From Aporhodopirellula rubra (lineage in GTDB: Bacteria; Planctomycetota; Planctomycetia; Pirellulales; Pirellulaceae), in assembly GCF_014192335.1 (NCBI RefSeq), contig NZ_JACHXU010000008.1, positions 62,001-126,000 of the forward strand: DNA of 64,000 nucleotides, given 5' to 3'. The notes under the pieces were generated by a model, which saw only the letters and a program-made list of their open reading frames with translations, searched no databases and had not been told where the DNA came from. The translations under genes were made by a program, and so were the position numbers. How positions within the stretch are numbered: position 1 is the first letter of the stretch; each line of letters starts with the position of its first letter. This document shows, piece after piece, positions 1 through 9,800 of the stretch.

Positions 1-2
1 GA

Positions 3-695
3 TTGGAATTGCTACGTGAGACCGGTGTGAGTCTGTATCTCGCCTACGTCGCCGGGTTCACGTTGGTGGTGGCTTCGTTGGTTGCGATGACCAAAGACAA
101 TTTGAAGGCCCGGTTGGCTTACTCAACGATCGGACAGCTCGCCTACATCACTCTCGGTGCGATGTTAGCAACGCCAAACAGTGTGATCGGTGGCGGGATG
201 CATATCGCAATGCACGCGGTAGGCAAAATCACATTGTTCTTCTGTGCGGGGGCGATCTACGTGGCCGCACACAAGAAGAATATCAGTGACATGGAAGGAC
301 TCGGTCGCAAAATGCCATTCACGTTCGCGGCATTCCTAATCGCCTCAGTCAGCATCATCGGATTGCCGCCTGGTGGTGGTGCATGGAGCAAATGGTTCTT
401 GGCCGTTGGAACGGTGGAAACTCACCAATACCTGTTAACCGCCGCGTTGATGGTCAGTTCACTGTTGAATATCGCTTACCTCGTTCCGATCCCGATACGA
501 GCATTCATGAAACCTAAATCGGGATCGCCCGACGAACCCGTCCAAGAAACCGGCGGTTGGTTTGCCAATCTGCAAGAGGCACCCGCATTGTGCGTCGTTC
601 CCCTGTGTGTAACCGCGATCGGCAGCGTCGCGTTGTTTTTCGCCGCCGAATGGATTTATCAGGCTTTGTTGCCCATCACAATGATGCCTTCTTAG
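3..695 (+). CDS. Proton-translocating antiporter subunit (MrpD/NuoN-like), 5' truncated
   Basis: The C-terminal 230 residues of a polytopic proton-conducting transporter of the MrpD/NuoM/NuoN family; the true start lies left of the window. Visible family features are the LAYSTIGQLAY segment, the intramembrane lysine in HAVGKITLFF and the following LGRKMP loop. These belong to the Proton_antipo_M domain, in which buried Lys/Glu/His residues carry protons. Several hydrophobic helices follow, the last near residues 200-225. It is followed after 18 bases by a two-helix protein and then by a second paralogue (start 970), so the three look co-transcribed. By context it is part of a multisubunit Na+/H+ antiporter or a related ion-pumping complex in the inner membrane; the exact complex cannot be fixed without the upstream genes. 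Confidence 0.8.
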   Translation: MELLRETGVSLYLAYVAGFTLVVASLVAMTKDNLKARLAYSTIGQLAYITLGAMLATPNSVIGGGMHIAMHAVGKITLFFCAGAIYVAAHKKNISDMEGLGRKMPFTFAAFLIASVSIIGLPPGGGAWSKWFLAVGTVETHQYLLTAALMVSSLLNIAYLVPIPIRAFMKPKSGSPDEPVQETGGWFANLQEAPALCVVPLCVTAIGSVALFFAAEWIYQALLPITMMPS

Positions 696-713
696 TGTGC
701 CGCAAGGACGAAC

Positions 714-986
714 ATGAATCACCCTACTGAACCCACCGATCCGAGTTGGTTCGAACGCTCTCAAAACGTCCGCATGATGATCATCGCACTTGTCGTGATC
801 TGTGCGGGGCTGGCGCTCGCGGATTTGTTCTATACCAACCCTCATCCGCACTTCGGCATCGAAAGTAGTTTTGCCTTTCAAGCTTGGTTTGGCTTCGTCA
901 CGTTTGTTGTCATCGTTTTTCTAGGTCGCTTGCTACGCCTGATCGTTTCACGTCCAGAGGATTATTATCATGACGGCGATCGCTAG
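714..986 (+). CDS. Small two-helix membrane protein of antiporter operon
   Basis: A 90-residue protein with two predicted membrane helices (about residues 21-40 and 53-75) and a charged C-terminus. I do not recognise a named family. It sits between two MrpD/NuoN-like genes: 18 bases after the first, and overlapping the second by 17 bases (970-986), so translational coupling is likely. By position it is probably a small accessory subunit of the same membrane complex, comparable in size and topology to MrpC/F/G-like or similar small subunits, but no diagnostic motif supports a specific assignment. The start was chosen from the ATG that leaves a short gap after the upstream stop. Confidence 0.6.
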   Translation: MNHPTEPTDPSWFERSQNVRMMIIALVVICAGLALADLFYTNPHPHFGIESSFAFQAWFGFVTFVVIVFLGRLLRLIVSRPEDYYHDGDR

Positions 987-2688
987 TTTGCCCCCTGGGT
1001 TGATCATGATGGTGGGTGCCTTGTTCCTGCCGCTGCTCGCCCGACGGATTCAGCCGTGGGTGGTACTCGCCCTTTCGACGATCAGCCTGATCCTGTTTCT
1101 GCTGACGCCAGCAGGCGACTACGGAATCATCGAACTGTTCGGTGATGAACTCAACGTTGTCCGCATCGATAAGTTGTCGCGTCCGTTCGGGATCGTCTTC
1201 CATCTCGCCGCGATCGTGTCAGCGATTTATGCGTTGCACGTTCGCGATACCCGCCAACACGTTGCCGGCGTGTTTTATGCCGGCGCCGCCATCGGTGCTG
1301 CGTGCGCGGGCGATCTGATTACGCTTTTTGTGTTCTGGGAATTGACCGCCATCTCGAGTGTGTTCCTGGTTTGGGCGAGCGATACGGAGACCTCTTACCG
1401 TGCCGGGATGCGATATCTCATCATCCAGGTGACCTCGGGTGTGTTGTTGTTGTCCGGTGCGATTGTGCAATATGTCGAAACGGGTTCCCTCGCGTTTGAA
1501 TCGTTCGTCGGACTCGACGGCGCCGGCGATGGACTTACCACCGCGGGCAAATTGGTGCTAACCGCGTTCGGTATCAAGTGTGCTTTCCCGCTGTTGCACA
1601 ATTGGCTGCAGGACTCGTATCCGAAAGCGACCGTGACCGGCACCGTGTTCCTGAGCGCCTTCACGACGAAACTCGCGGTGTATTCGCTATGCCGAGGTTT
1701 CGCAGGTTTCGAGCCGTTGATCTGGGTCGGATGCACGATGACGTTGTTCCCGATCGTGTTTGCGGTGATTGAAAACGATCTGCGGAGAGTGCTCGCCTAC
1801 AGTCTCAACAACCAACTCGGATTCATGGTCGTCGGAATTGGGATCGGAACCGAATTGGCGATCAACGGGACGGTTGCCCACGCGTTCTGCCACATCATCT
1901 ACAAATCGCTGTTGTTCATGTCGATGGGTGCGGTGCTCTATCGCGTCGGAACAACGAAAGCGACGGAGCTAGGCGGATTGCACAAATCGATGCCGTGGAC
2001 AACGACGTTCTGCATGATCGGCGCCGGAGCCATCTCAGGATTCCCATTGCTGAGCGGCTTTGTGAGCAAGTCAATGATCATTTCGGCCGCCGCTGAGCAT
2101 CACTTGTTCGGTGTTTGGATTGTGCTTCTGATCGCGTCTGCGGGGGTGATGGAACACTCGGGAATCAAAATTCCGTTCTTCGCCTTCTTTGCCCATGACA
2201 GTGGCAAACGTCCCAAAGAAGCCCCATGGAACATGTTGCTGGCGATGGGTTTGGCCGCCACTGGTTGCATCACGTTAGGTATCGCGTATCCACTTCTTTA
2301 TGCGTTGCTTCCCTTCGAATCGGATTATCACCCGTACACGATTACCCACGTCGTCACGCAGTTGCAGCTACTCATGTTTGCGTGCCTGGCGTTCGTCGCG
2401 CTGATCAAAATGGGATTGTATCCCGAGGAGAAACGAGCCACGGTGCTCGACACCGATTGGATTTACCGAATGGCACTTCCCAAAGCAGTCTCGGGACTGC
2501 GAGTCGGATATGAGAAAGTCGACAGCGGGCTGAGAAGCGTTTTCTTACGCGGTCTCGGTGGTGCGTTAAACACGGTTCGTGAGGGGTTCAACGAAACCGG
2601 TTTGCTCGGTCGGACTTGGTCGACCAACACGATGACGTTTTGGGCGTCGGTACTGCTCGCCGCATCGCTGTTGGTTTACTACCTGTAG
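970..2688 (+). CDS. Na+/H+ antiporter subunit D-like protein (MrpD family)
   Basis: A 572-residue polytopic membrane protein with about 14 hydrophobic helices, of the MrpD/NuoL-M-N family. Visible family features: FVFWELTAISS near residue 120 (the conserved membrane glutamate), FGIKCAFPLLHNWLQDSYPKA near 200 (conserved lysine and HxWLxxAxPxA-like loop), RRVLAYSLNNQLG near 270 and HIIYKSLLFM near 310. It overlaps the upstream two-helix gene by 17 bases, so it belongs to the same operon as the truncated paralogue at the window edge. The probable role is proton/monovalent-cation transport across the cytoplasmic membrane as part of a multisubunit complex. A cytoplasmic or amphipathic C-terminal segment of about 90 residues (residues 480-550) precedes a final helix. 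Confidence 0.85.
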   Translation: MTAIASLPPGLIMMVGALFLPLLARRIQPWVVLALSTISLILFLLTPAGDYGIIELFGDELNVVRIDKLSRPFGIVFHLAAIVSAIYALHVRDTRQHVAGVFYAGAAIGAACAGDLITLFVFWELTAISSVFLVWASDTETSYRAGMRYLIIQVTSGVLLLSGAIVQYVETGSLAFESFVGLDGAGDGLTTAGKLVLTAFGIKCAFPLLHNWLQDSYPKATVTGTVFLSAFTTKLAVYSLCRGFAGFEPLIWVGCTMTLFPIVFAVIENDLRRVLAYSLNNQLGFMVVGIGIGTELAINGTVAHAFCHIIYKSLLFMSMGAVLYRVGTTKATELGGLHKSMPWTTTFCMIGAGAISGFPLLSGFVSKSMIISAAAEHHLFGVWIVLLIASAGVMEHSGIKIPFFAFFAHDSGKRPKEAPWNMLLAMGLAATGCITLGIAYPLLYALLPFESDYHPYTITHVVTQLQLLMFACLAFVALIKMGLYPEEKRATVLDTDWIYRMALPKAVSGLRVGYEKVDSGLRSVFLRGLGGALNTVREGFNETGLLGRTWSTNTMTFWASVLLAASLLVYYL

Positions 2689-2851
2689 TCGTCTTCCAAA
2701 ACGACCAAGCACGAATAGCGGACCGCTGCGTGCTATGGTCGACAGAAACAGCGAAACCAACGCGACAATATCGGACTGGGTGCATTCGAAACGCAGCAGC
2801 ATGTTCAGTAACAGAGGCTGCGTGACGTTTCGTTATTGAGCAACCTCTTAC

Positions 2852-4090
2852 TCAAAACTCTCCGCTGAGCACTTCTTTGGCAGCGCGTGTACCCAACTCG
2901 CCCCAGAGTCCAAACGGACTGCCTGAGCCTGGAGGAAGGTAGTTGTGCACAGTCACCTGAGCGGAATTGGAGTCTCCGGCATCGATGGAATCCGTAATGA
3001 ACTTGACCGCTCCATCGCCCATCAAGACATGCGCGCCACCCTGGTGACGGCTACTCGTCGAAACGATGGCTTCTTCATGCTGGTTGCCATGAATGCACAA
3101 CTCGGTATTCGGACCGAGAATCGTGTGAAAACCGGTGTAAAGCACGATTCCGCACATCCACTTATTCCCGCGAACTTCTTCGGAGTTGGCAAATAGATTC
3201 CCGACGCCCGTTGCAGAAGGATTCCAGAATTTCGGTCGATCAGGATCGATCGCGCCACGGCAACGCAATGCGCCACCCGTATCCCACTGGCTCGCCGTCC
3301 GCGTACCGCGTGTCCAAATTTGAGAACGAATGTCGTTGTCGCCTAAATCACTGATAATCTCGCCACACATAATCGTATTCGCCAAACCGTCGAGGATATC
3401 GCGGAAACGCGTCGACTTGCGATAGATAAACGCACCCCGTGCGGCCGCACTCGAATAGGACGCCCGAGTCGAATTCGTATCGCCATTGGAGTCTTCGTAC
3501 GCGTCGTTCTCTCGTGAACACGAGTGGGTGGCGTCGCCCATGCAGGCCGCATAGTTCGACCGCCCGAGACTCGGCAAACCACGCCCAGGATCGCTTGGGC
3601 ATCGGTATGAGGCGATGTCAGTCATCCAGGGCGTGTAGGGATTGGCATCCATGTTCGCTACCGAACCACTCGGCAGCGGCCCCATCGCCTGATAAACCGC
3701 TCCGCCGGTGGTCACGTAAGGATTACTAATCTGTTCCCAAAGTGCCTGCTGTTCGATAAATGGCGTGATCCCAACGAGGAAAGAAAGCCGGTTGTAGCTA
3801 TTGCCACCGGGGCTGGCGACGGTTCCTGGGGTAGCGTAATTGGTCCCTCCGCCTCCTGTGGCTGACCCAGTCCCTGTTCCTTGCTCGGGCATTTGATTGT
3901 AGGCCGAATGATAGTTGTGGATGGCGAGTCCAATTTGTTTGAAATTATTACTGCAGCTCATCCGGCGGGCTGCTTCTCGCGCAGCTTGAACCGCTGGCAA
4001 CAGTAAGCCAACCAACACACCGATGATCGCGATCACGACCAAAAGTTCAACGAGCGTGAAGCCATGGCGGCTTCGTTGCGTATAACGCAT
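2852..4090 (-). CDS. DUF1559 prepilin-like protein
   Basis: A 412-residue member of the planctomycete DUF1559 family. The N-terminus has a type IV prepilin cleavage/methylation motif ([16 protein letters not shown], cleavage after Gly10) followed by one hydrophobic helix and the conserved [11 protein letters not shown] segment. Near the C-terminus the H-X9-DG signature is seen, His349 to Asp359-Gly360. These are pseudopilin-like exported proteins, often present in dozens of paralogues per planctomycete genome, with unknown individual function. A good ribosome site (AGGAG, complement of 4099-4103) lies 8 bases before the ATG. A 56-residue lipoprotein gene lies 71 bases upstream on the same strand. 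A paralogue with a nearly identical N-terminus lies at 39889-41085. Confidence 0.93.
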   Translation of the reverse strand: MRYTQRSRHGFTLVELLVVIAIIGVLVGLLLPAVQAAREAARRMSCSNNFKQIGLAIHNYHSAYNQMPEQGTGTGSATGGGGTNYATPGTVASPGGNSYNRLSFLVGITPFIEQQALWEQISNPYVTTGGAVYQAMGPLPSGSVANMDANPYTPWMTDIASYRCPSDPGRGLPSLGRSNYAACMGDATHSCSRENDAYEDSNGDTNSTRASYSSAAARGAFIYRKSTRFRDILDGLANTIMCGEIISDLGDNDIRSQIWTRGTRTASQWDTGGALRCRGAIDPDRPKFWNPSATGVGNLFANSEEVRGNKWMCGIVLYTGFHTILGPNTELCIHGNQHEEAIVSTSSRHQGGAHVLMGDGAVKFITDSIDAGDSNSAQVTVHNYLPPGSGSPFGLWGELGTRAAKEVLSGEF

Positions 4091-4161
4091 AACGGATACT
4101 CCTAAATTATAAAAAGAGAAACTAAAGAGACGTCTGCGATCTCTGTCGACTTAGCTATTTG

Positions 4162-4332
4162 CTACTCCGCAATTTCGGTCTGTGCGGTCGGATCCAACGA
4201 GAGGTCACCATTTTTTTCGGTGTACGCTTTCATTTCCTCGTCGGTCGCGACGACCCCATTCGTGTTACCGCAGCCGACAATAACGCAGCAAAGAAAAAAC
4301 AACACAGATGCGAATCGCAACCGTTGAACCAT
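4162..4332 (-). CDS. Small lipoprotein (56 aa) next to DUF1559 gene
   Basis: A 56-residue reading frame, short enough to be missed by length filters. It starts MVQRLRFASVLFFLCC and has a clear lipobox (VIVGC, Cys21), so a mature peptide of about 36 residues would be anchored to a membrane. Right after the cysteine comes GNTNGVV and then an acidic, polar tail ending in a TAG stop at 4162-4164. The other DUF1559 gene in this window also has a small lipoprotein beside it (39595-39780), whose post-cysteine sequence EGNTGVV is clearly similar. The shared layout and shared C-x(0-1)-x-N-T-(N)-G-V-V motif make this a real gene rather than a chance frame. It is upstream of, and co-directional with, the DUF1559 gene. 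Function unknown. Confidence 0.75.
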   Translation of the reverse strand: MVQRLRFASVLFFLCCVIVGCGNTNGVVATDEEMKAYTEKNGDLSLDPTAQTEIAE

Positions 4333-4630
4333 GACAGAAACCGTTTTTTGAGGGCGGGATTTGGAATACCTAAGGCGGCGATTTGTCGCACGCGAGTCTT
4401 CGATGTTATCGAACTCACCGTCGACTTCCTAACAAATACGGCCCTTGTTTTGCGGCAATCGCTCGGTGCCGCCACGCCCGGGAGCACCGCCTTGTTGAGG
4501 CGTTCATGGCAAATCCCTCCGCCTTGGAAGCGCGAAAACCGCCGGTACTGTAGAAGCAAACGTCAGGCAAAACCTCTGAGTATTCCACTGATGGAAGTTC
4601 TCGTTCGCACAGGATTTAACGTTATTCTCT
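4333..4630. other. 298-base gap, nothing clear
   Basis: The stretch between the small lipoprotein and the AraC-type regulator, both on the minus strand. I see no convincing gene, hairpin terminator or repeat. Reading frames crossing it on either strand have no recognisable protein features. It presumably holds the promoter of the lipoprotein/DUF1559 pair. Confidence 0.4.
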
Positions 4631-5581
4631 TTAAGATCTCGATGGACGACCGACCTTCGGTTTGCGTTGCTCGAGGTTTTCGCTGCGATATTGCGAGGGT
4701 GATCGTTGTACCTTTTCAAGGAACGTGACTCGCATCCGTTCGTCACTAGGAAATCCAGCGAGAAACGCTACCATTTTGACACCCAAATCCGTTTCGACGA
4801 GTAGTCGTTTGGCACGACTGAGTCGGCATGCTGTGATTTCGGTTAAGACGCTGTGTCCAATTTCGTCGCGAAAACGGCGTTCAAGTACCCGCCGGCTGAC
4901 GGACAATTGGTCAGCAAACCGTTGAACCGTAAACGCCTGGTGACTGTGCGTCCAAATCAAGTCGAGAGCTCTCGCGACCAGCGGGTCACGTACCCCTTTG
5001 CTGCGGATGCTGTGATGTCCTTCGGGAACTTCCTCGACGTCAGAAGTGCTCTCAATAACGCTACCAATCAAAGCCATCGCTTGGAAAGAAAGCAAAATTG
5101 AATTCTGGTTCGAATGGTCCGAAACACTCTTCAGGATCCGATCAAAAGCCTTAGAAAGCGATGCGGGCCGCTTTGCTTTTCGAACCGCCATTTCTGGGAA
5201 AATCAATCCCAACTCAAGCAATCGATGAGTCATTGTCCCATGGAACGATATCCAACGTTCCGTCCAACCCACGTCAAAATCCGGACGATAGCGATGCCAA
5301 ACTCCGGGAAACAATGTGATGATCGACCCAGGCGCGATCGGCACACTTCCTGTCAGCTCAGACTCAAAAACACCGCTGCCTTTGGTAATCAAAATCATTT
5401 GAAATTCGGGCAGAACTCGACCGCGCGGCCATCGAAAACTGTACAGACCCGGATGCCCTTTGGGTGGATAAGTTTCACCAGCAGGCGCCCGTCCGCTGCC
5501 TAAACCGGTCAAGTAGACACCCCACGACATCGCCATGTCATCGACGGGGAGATAGTGGTAGTAGCCTTCGTATTGGTTCAA
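4631..5581 (-). CDS. AraC-family transcriptional regulator
   Basis: A 316-residue regulator. Residues about 40-130 form a cupin-like sugar-sensing domain (PGSIITLFPGVWHRYRPD is typical of AraC_binding). Residues about 210-300 form the AraC/XylS DNA-binding domain with two helix-turn-helix units (FTVQRFADQLSVSRRVLERRF, then LGVKMVAFLAGFPSDERM and SPSQYR). It is transcribed divergently from a RhaT-type transporter, which leads into an alpha-L-rhamnosidase and a sugar isomerase, so the likely effector is L-rhamnose or a related deoxysugar. The 5'-most start is a TTG at 5579-5581; ATG codons 15 and 17 codons further in are alternatives. A 7-base inverted repeat at 5681-5704 in the divergent gap is a candidate binding site. 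Confidence 0.85.
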   Translation of the reverse strand: MNQYEGYYHYLPVDDMAMSWGVYLTGLGSGRAPAGETYPPKGHPGLYSFRWPRGRVLPEFQMILITKGSGVFESELTGSVPIAPGSIITLFPGVWHRYRPDFDVGWTERWISFHGTMTHRLLELGLIFPEMAVRKAKRPASLSKAFDRILKSVSDHSNQNSILLSFQAMALIGSVIESTSDVEEVPEGHHSIRSKGVRDPLVARALDLIWTHSHQAFTVQRFADQLSVSRRVLERRFRDEIGHSVLTEITACRLSRAKRLLVETDLGVKMVAFLAGFPSDERMRVTFLEKVQRSPSQYRSENLEQRKPKVGRPSRS

Positions 5582-5680
5582 TTTCGTATCTCTCGTGGAA
5601 TCGCTTTGCGATTGTCATTCACCTGGCCAGCAGATGAAAATGTCGCCAATACCATAATCCATTTCCAAACCGTGTGCCGC

Positions 5681-5704
5681 ATAACAAGGGGTGTTTTTTG
5701 TTAT
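5681..5704. promoter_or_regulatory. Inverted repeat in AraC/RhaT divergent gap
   Basis: ATAACAA (5681-5687) and TTGTTAT (5698-5704) are perfect inverted arms separated by 10 bases, placed 71 bases before the transporter start and 100 bases before the AraC-type start. The position in a divergent regulator/transporter gap suggests an operator. AraC proteins more often bind direct repeats, so the assignment is tentative. Confidence 0.4.
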
Positions 5705-5775
5705 CTACGCTATTCGAGAACGTTATACTGGTCGCTCGACACAATCACTATGTCCCTTAATGAAGACAATGCTCA

Positions 5776-6825
5776 ATGCTATCCGGTCCCCTGCTCGGAG
5801 TCCTGCTGCACGCTATCGGCGGATTTGCTGCGGGCAGCTTCTATGCACCGCTGCGAAAGGTAGATCGATGGGCGTGGGAGTCGTTTTGGTTGGTGATGGG
5901 GATCGCTGCTTGGCTGGTCGCTCCGTGGGCGGTGGCTTGGATCACCACTCCCGATTTAGTTCGCGTGTTGCATGCGACTCCGTTAACCGTCATCGCGTGG
6001 TGTGTGTGTTATGGAATGTTTTGGGGCTTGGGAAATTTGACATTCGGACTTTCCGTTCGCTATCTGGGCATGGCACTGGGCTACGCCGCGGCGCTAGGCT
6101 TCTGCATGCTGTTTGGCACGCTGATGCCCCCCATTGTTGCTGGTCAATTCGGAGAAATTCTCAATTCCCGAAGCGGTGCCATGATCCTGCTAGGCATCAC
6201 AACCTGCTTGTTTGGGATCGGAATCTGCGGATGGGCGGGTATGAGAAAAGAGGCCGAATGTAGCGACCTCGAGTCCGAACAAACTGCCCCTGAATTCTCA
6301 ATCAGCAAAGGTTTTTTACTGGCAGCGGTCGCAGGAATCTTGAGCGCATGCTTCGCTTTCGGGCTGTCGGCTGGCAAGCCGATTGCTGAGCTCTCAATTG
6401 CAGCCGGCACTGCACCTTTGTATTCAAACAATGCCGTCTTGGTCGTGATCCTGGTAGGCGGTTTGACCAGCAACTTGTTGTGGTGTTTGGCGCTGAACCG
6501 CCGCAACGGCACGTTTGGTGACTACATCGGAAAAGCGGGACAACCTCTCTTACGCAACTACGCCTTGTCGGCCATGGCCGGACTAGTTTGGTACGGGCAG
6601 TTCTTTTTCTACGGAATGGGGACAACCAAACTAGGTGAGCAATACGAGTTCTCGAGTTGGTCGATTCACATGGCTTTCATCATCGTGTTCAGCAACCTCT
6701 GGGGTATCGTCTTTGATGAATGGCGGGGCACGAGCCGCAAGACAAAAGCGACCGTGTGGGTGGGACTGTTGACGTTGATCGGTTCAACCATCGTGATCGG
6801 CTATGGCAACTATTTGTCGGATTGA
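5776..6825 (+). CDS. rhaT: L-rhamnose/H+ symporter (RhaT family)
   Basis: A 349-residue membrane protein with about ten hydrophobic segments, matching the RhaT sugar:proton symporter family in length and layout. Visible family-like stretches include HAIGGFAAGSFYAPLRKVDRW at the N-terminus, MFWGLGNLTFGLSVRYLGM, SNNAVLVVILVGG, YGQFFFYGMGTTKLG and FSSWSIHMAFIIVFSNLWG. It should carry L-rhamnose (or a similar 6-deoxysugar) across the cytoplasmic membrane with protons. It is divergent from an AraC-type regulator and 69 bases upstream of a GH106 rhamnosidase, which supports the substrate. Expression is probably controlled by the adjacent regulator through the 5582-5775 gap. Confidence 0.88.
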   Translation: MLSGPLLGVLLHAIGGFAAGSFYAPLRKVDRWAWESFWLVMGIAAWLVAPWAVAWITTPDLVRVLHATPLTVIAWCVCYGMFWGLGNLTFGLSVRYLGMALGYAAALGFCMLFGTLMPPIVAGQFGEILNSRSGAMILLGITTCLFGIGICGWAGMRKEAECSDLESEQTAPEFSISKGFLLAAVAGILSACFAFGLSAGKPIAELSIAAGTAPLYSNNAVLVVILVGGLTSNLLWCLALNRRNGTFGDYIGKAGQPLLRNYALSAMAGLVWYGQFFFYGMGTTKLGEQYEFSSWSIHMAFIIVFSNLWGIVFDEWRGTSRKTKATVWVGLLTLIGSTIVIGYGNYLSD

Positions 6826-6894
6826 TCCACAAACCCTCGAAGCAACAAAACCTTTGGTATTCCTTCCATCATCGTCTCGCATCTTGATCGCCAT

Positions 6895-9800
6895 ATGACT
6901 GGTCACCTTTGCACCAATCGCCGCGTGCACGGAAGCACGCAGATAATCGCTGTCATCGCACTCATCTTTTTCAGCTCGGTCGCTGGTGCGGACGATTCGC
7001 TAGCCAAACGATTTCAATCGCCGCCGCAGGACGCTGGCATTCGTGCCTTTTGGTGGTGGCTAAACGGAAACGTGACCAAAGCGTCGATCATTCATGAATT
7101 GGAAGAGATGAAGGACAAGGGCTTCAGCGGTGCCTTGATCTTCGACGCCGACGGCAGCAATCAACGGGGCAATCAAAAAATTCCTGCCGGTCCAACCTTT
7201 GGCAGCCCTGCCTGGACGGAGTTGTTTGTGCACGCTTGCAAAGAAGCCGATCGCTTGGGATTGGAACTCAGTCTCAATATCCAAAGCGGTTGGAACTTGG
7301 GCGGCCCAAAGGTGACCGCCGCCGAAGCAACACAAACGCTCGTGTGGTCGAATACGGAAGTGACGGGTGGCACTCAAGTCATTCAAAAACTCACCCATCC
7401 AAACGCACGTGAGTTCTACCGTGATGTTGCCGTCATCGCTGTTCCCGCTCGCGCAGCCTCAAGTGTAGCTGGCCGCGAATTGTCATTTGAAATCGAAGCG
7501 AGTTCTACGCAGAGCGGTCGCGATGCTAGCCTCGCGATGGATGCGAAACAGGACACGCTCTGGGTGTCCGGAAAAGGACCGACGCAAAAGACACCTCAGT
7601 GGTTGCTGATCAAACTCTCCGAGCCCGCGGAGATTGGCGAAGTGGCATTGCAAGGTCGATCGCAATATGGACCGCGTGAATGTGAGGTTCAAGTTTCGCT
7701 CAACGCCCAAACATTCCAAACCGTGCGCCGGATCACGATCCCAAACGGAGAGAAAGTCACGGCGACTTTCCCGCCTCAGTCCACCGCGTGCGTTCGATTA
7801 CTTTTCACCGATGCGTATGACCCGGCTCCGGTCGACGGTATCCCACGTAACGTTCAAGTCTCTGAAATTGAACTTTCTCAACTCGGCTTGCCCGCATCGC
7901 GCACGCATCAACCGATCAAGCATCTATTATTGAAGAGTTCCACACGTGAATTGGGGATGTCGGCCCCGGATTGCCGTTTCTTGTTGGATACTGAACCAGC
8001 GATCCCGGGCGAACACGTTGTGCCGTTCGATGAAATCGTGAATCTCACTGAACAAACCGATGCCGACGGGACGCTGTGTTGGGACGCTCCGCAGGGACGT
8101 TGGATGGTACTGCGGATTGGCCACACGAACGTCAACGCGCATGTTTCGACACACAGCGCGGGCTGGAGCGGCCGCGTCCTTGACTACATGAATCCCGGTT
8201 CACTCGACGCGTATTGGAACCGAAACATCGCGCCGCTGATGAACGCGATCGGTCCTCTGGCAGGCACCACGCTAAAGTATATCCATACCGATAGTTGGGA
8301 AGGCGGCGGTATGAATTGGACGCCAGGATTCGAAGAAACGTTTAAGCTCAACCGAGGATACGATCCGATTCCTTGGTTGGCCGTGTTGGCAGGATATGTC
8401 GTTGAAAGCCGGGAAGATTCCAACGCGTTCCTGGCGGACTTTCGCAAGACGATTGGCGACCGCATTGCCGACCACTATGGTCACCTCGCTACGATTGCCG
8501 ACCGATACGGTATGGGCACCCACCCGGAATGCTCGGGACCGCATGCTGGACCGCTCGACGGTCTAAAGAACTACGGACGTAGCGAATTGATGATGAGCGA
8601 GTTTTGGTCGCCTTCGGCTCATCGCCCCAATCCGCCGGATCGATTCTTTGTCAAACAAGCCGCCTCGGCCGCACACACCTATGGCAAAAAGCTCGTCGGT
8701 GCCGAAGGCTTCACCACTATTGGTCCACATTGGAACGATGTTCCCTGGTCGTCGATGAAACCGAGCTTTGATCACGAGTATTGCGCGGGCCTCAACCTCC
8801 TGTTCAACCACACCTTCACCGCCTCACCCAAAGAAATGGGTGTCCCAGGGCAAGAGTACTTTGCCGGAACGCACTTCAATCCGCAGGTCACCTGGTGGCA
8901 TGAATCGACAGCATTGATCGACTACTTCCGTCGTTGTCAGTACATCGCCCAACGCGGCCAATTTGTCGCCGATGTCCTCTACTATTACGGCGATCACATC
9001 CCGAACATCGCGACCCTCAAAGAAGCAGATCCTGCCGGAGCCCTGCCGGATTTCGATTACGACGTGCTCAGCGAAGAACTCTTGCTCGATCGCCTAACCT
9101 TCCAACAAGGTCGCTTCGAATTGCCATCAGGCATGAAGTACCGTGTCCTCGTGTTGCCCGATCATCGCGTTCTGTCACTTGGCGTTCTGCAAAAAATCAA
9201 CTCCCTCGTTCGTAGTGGCGGAACGGTACTCGGAAGCAAACCAACCCATGCCGTAAGCCTGGAAGGTGGTGCGGGAGGCCGGATGCAGTTCCAACAACTC
9301 GCCGATGGATTGTGGGGATCGTCCGACGAACCGGTCGACGAGTCAGGAGTTCACAATGTCGGAAGCGGACACGTCGCATGGGGAATGACCGCGCGTGAAC
9401 TTCTACATTCCATGGAAGTCACTTCGGACGTACACATCGAAGGAACCGATCGGACAGAAGACATCCAGTGGATTCACTATCGAATCGGCGATGACGATGT
9501 CTATTTCGTTTGCGAGACAAAGGGCAAACCAGCAAAACTGCAGGCGGGCTTTCGCGTTACCGGACGTCTTCCCGAATTATGGGATGCCGTGGACGGTTCC
9601 ATCCGTGAGGCCCAGACGTTTTCCGTCAACGATCATTGCACGGAAATTCCGGTGGTATTGGATCCCTTTGGCAGTCTGTTCGTCGTCTTCCGTCAGTCCT
9701 CCGAGCAAAATTTGAGAAACGACGGCCCCAATTCTCCGTTATGGACAGTCAAGGAAACCATCCAAGGACCATGGCAAGTCAAGTTTGACTCTCGGTGGGG

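Noticed and set aside
4159..4728. 189-codon plus-strand frame
   Set aside because: It runs antisense across the small lipoprotein, the gap and the end of the AraC-type gene; no features were seen.
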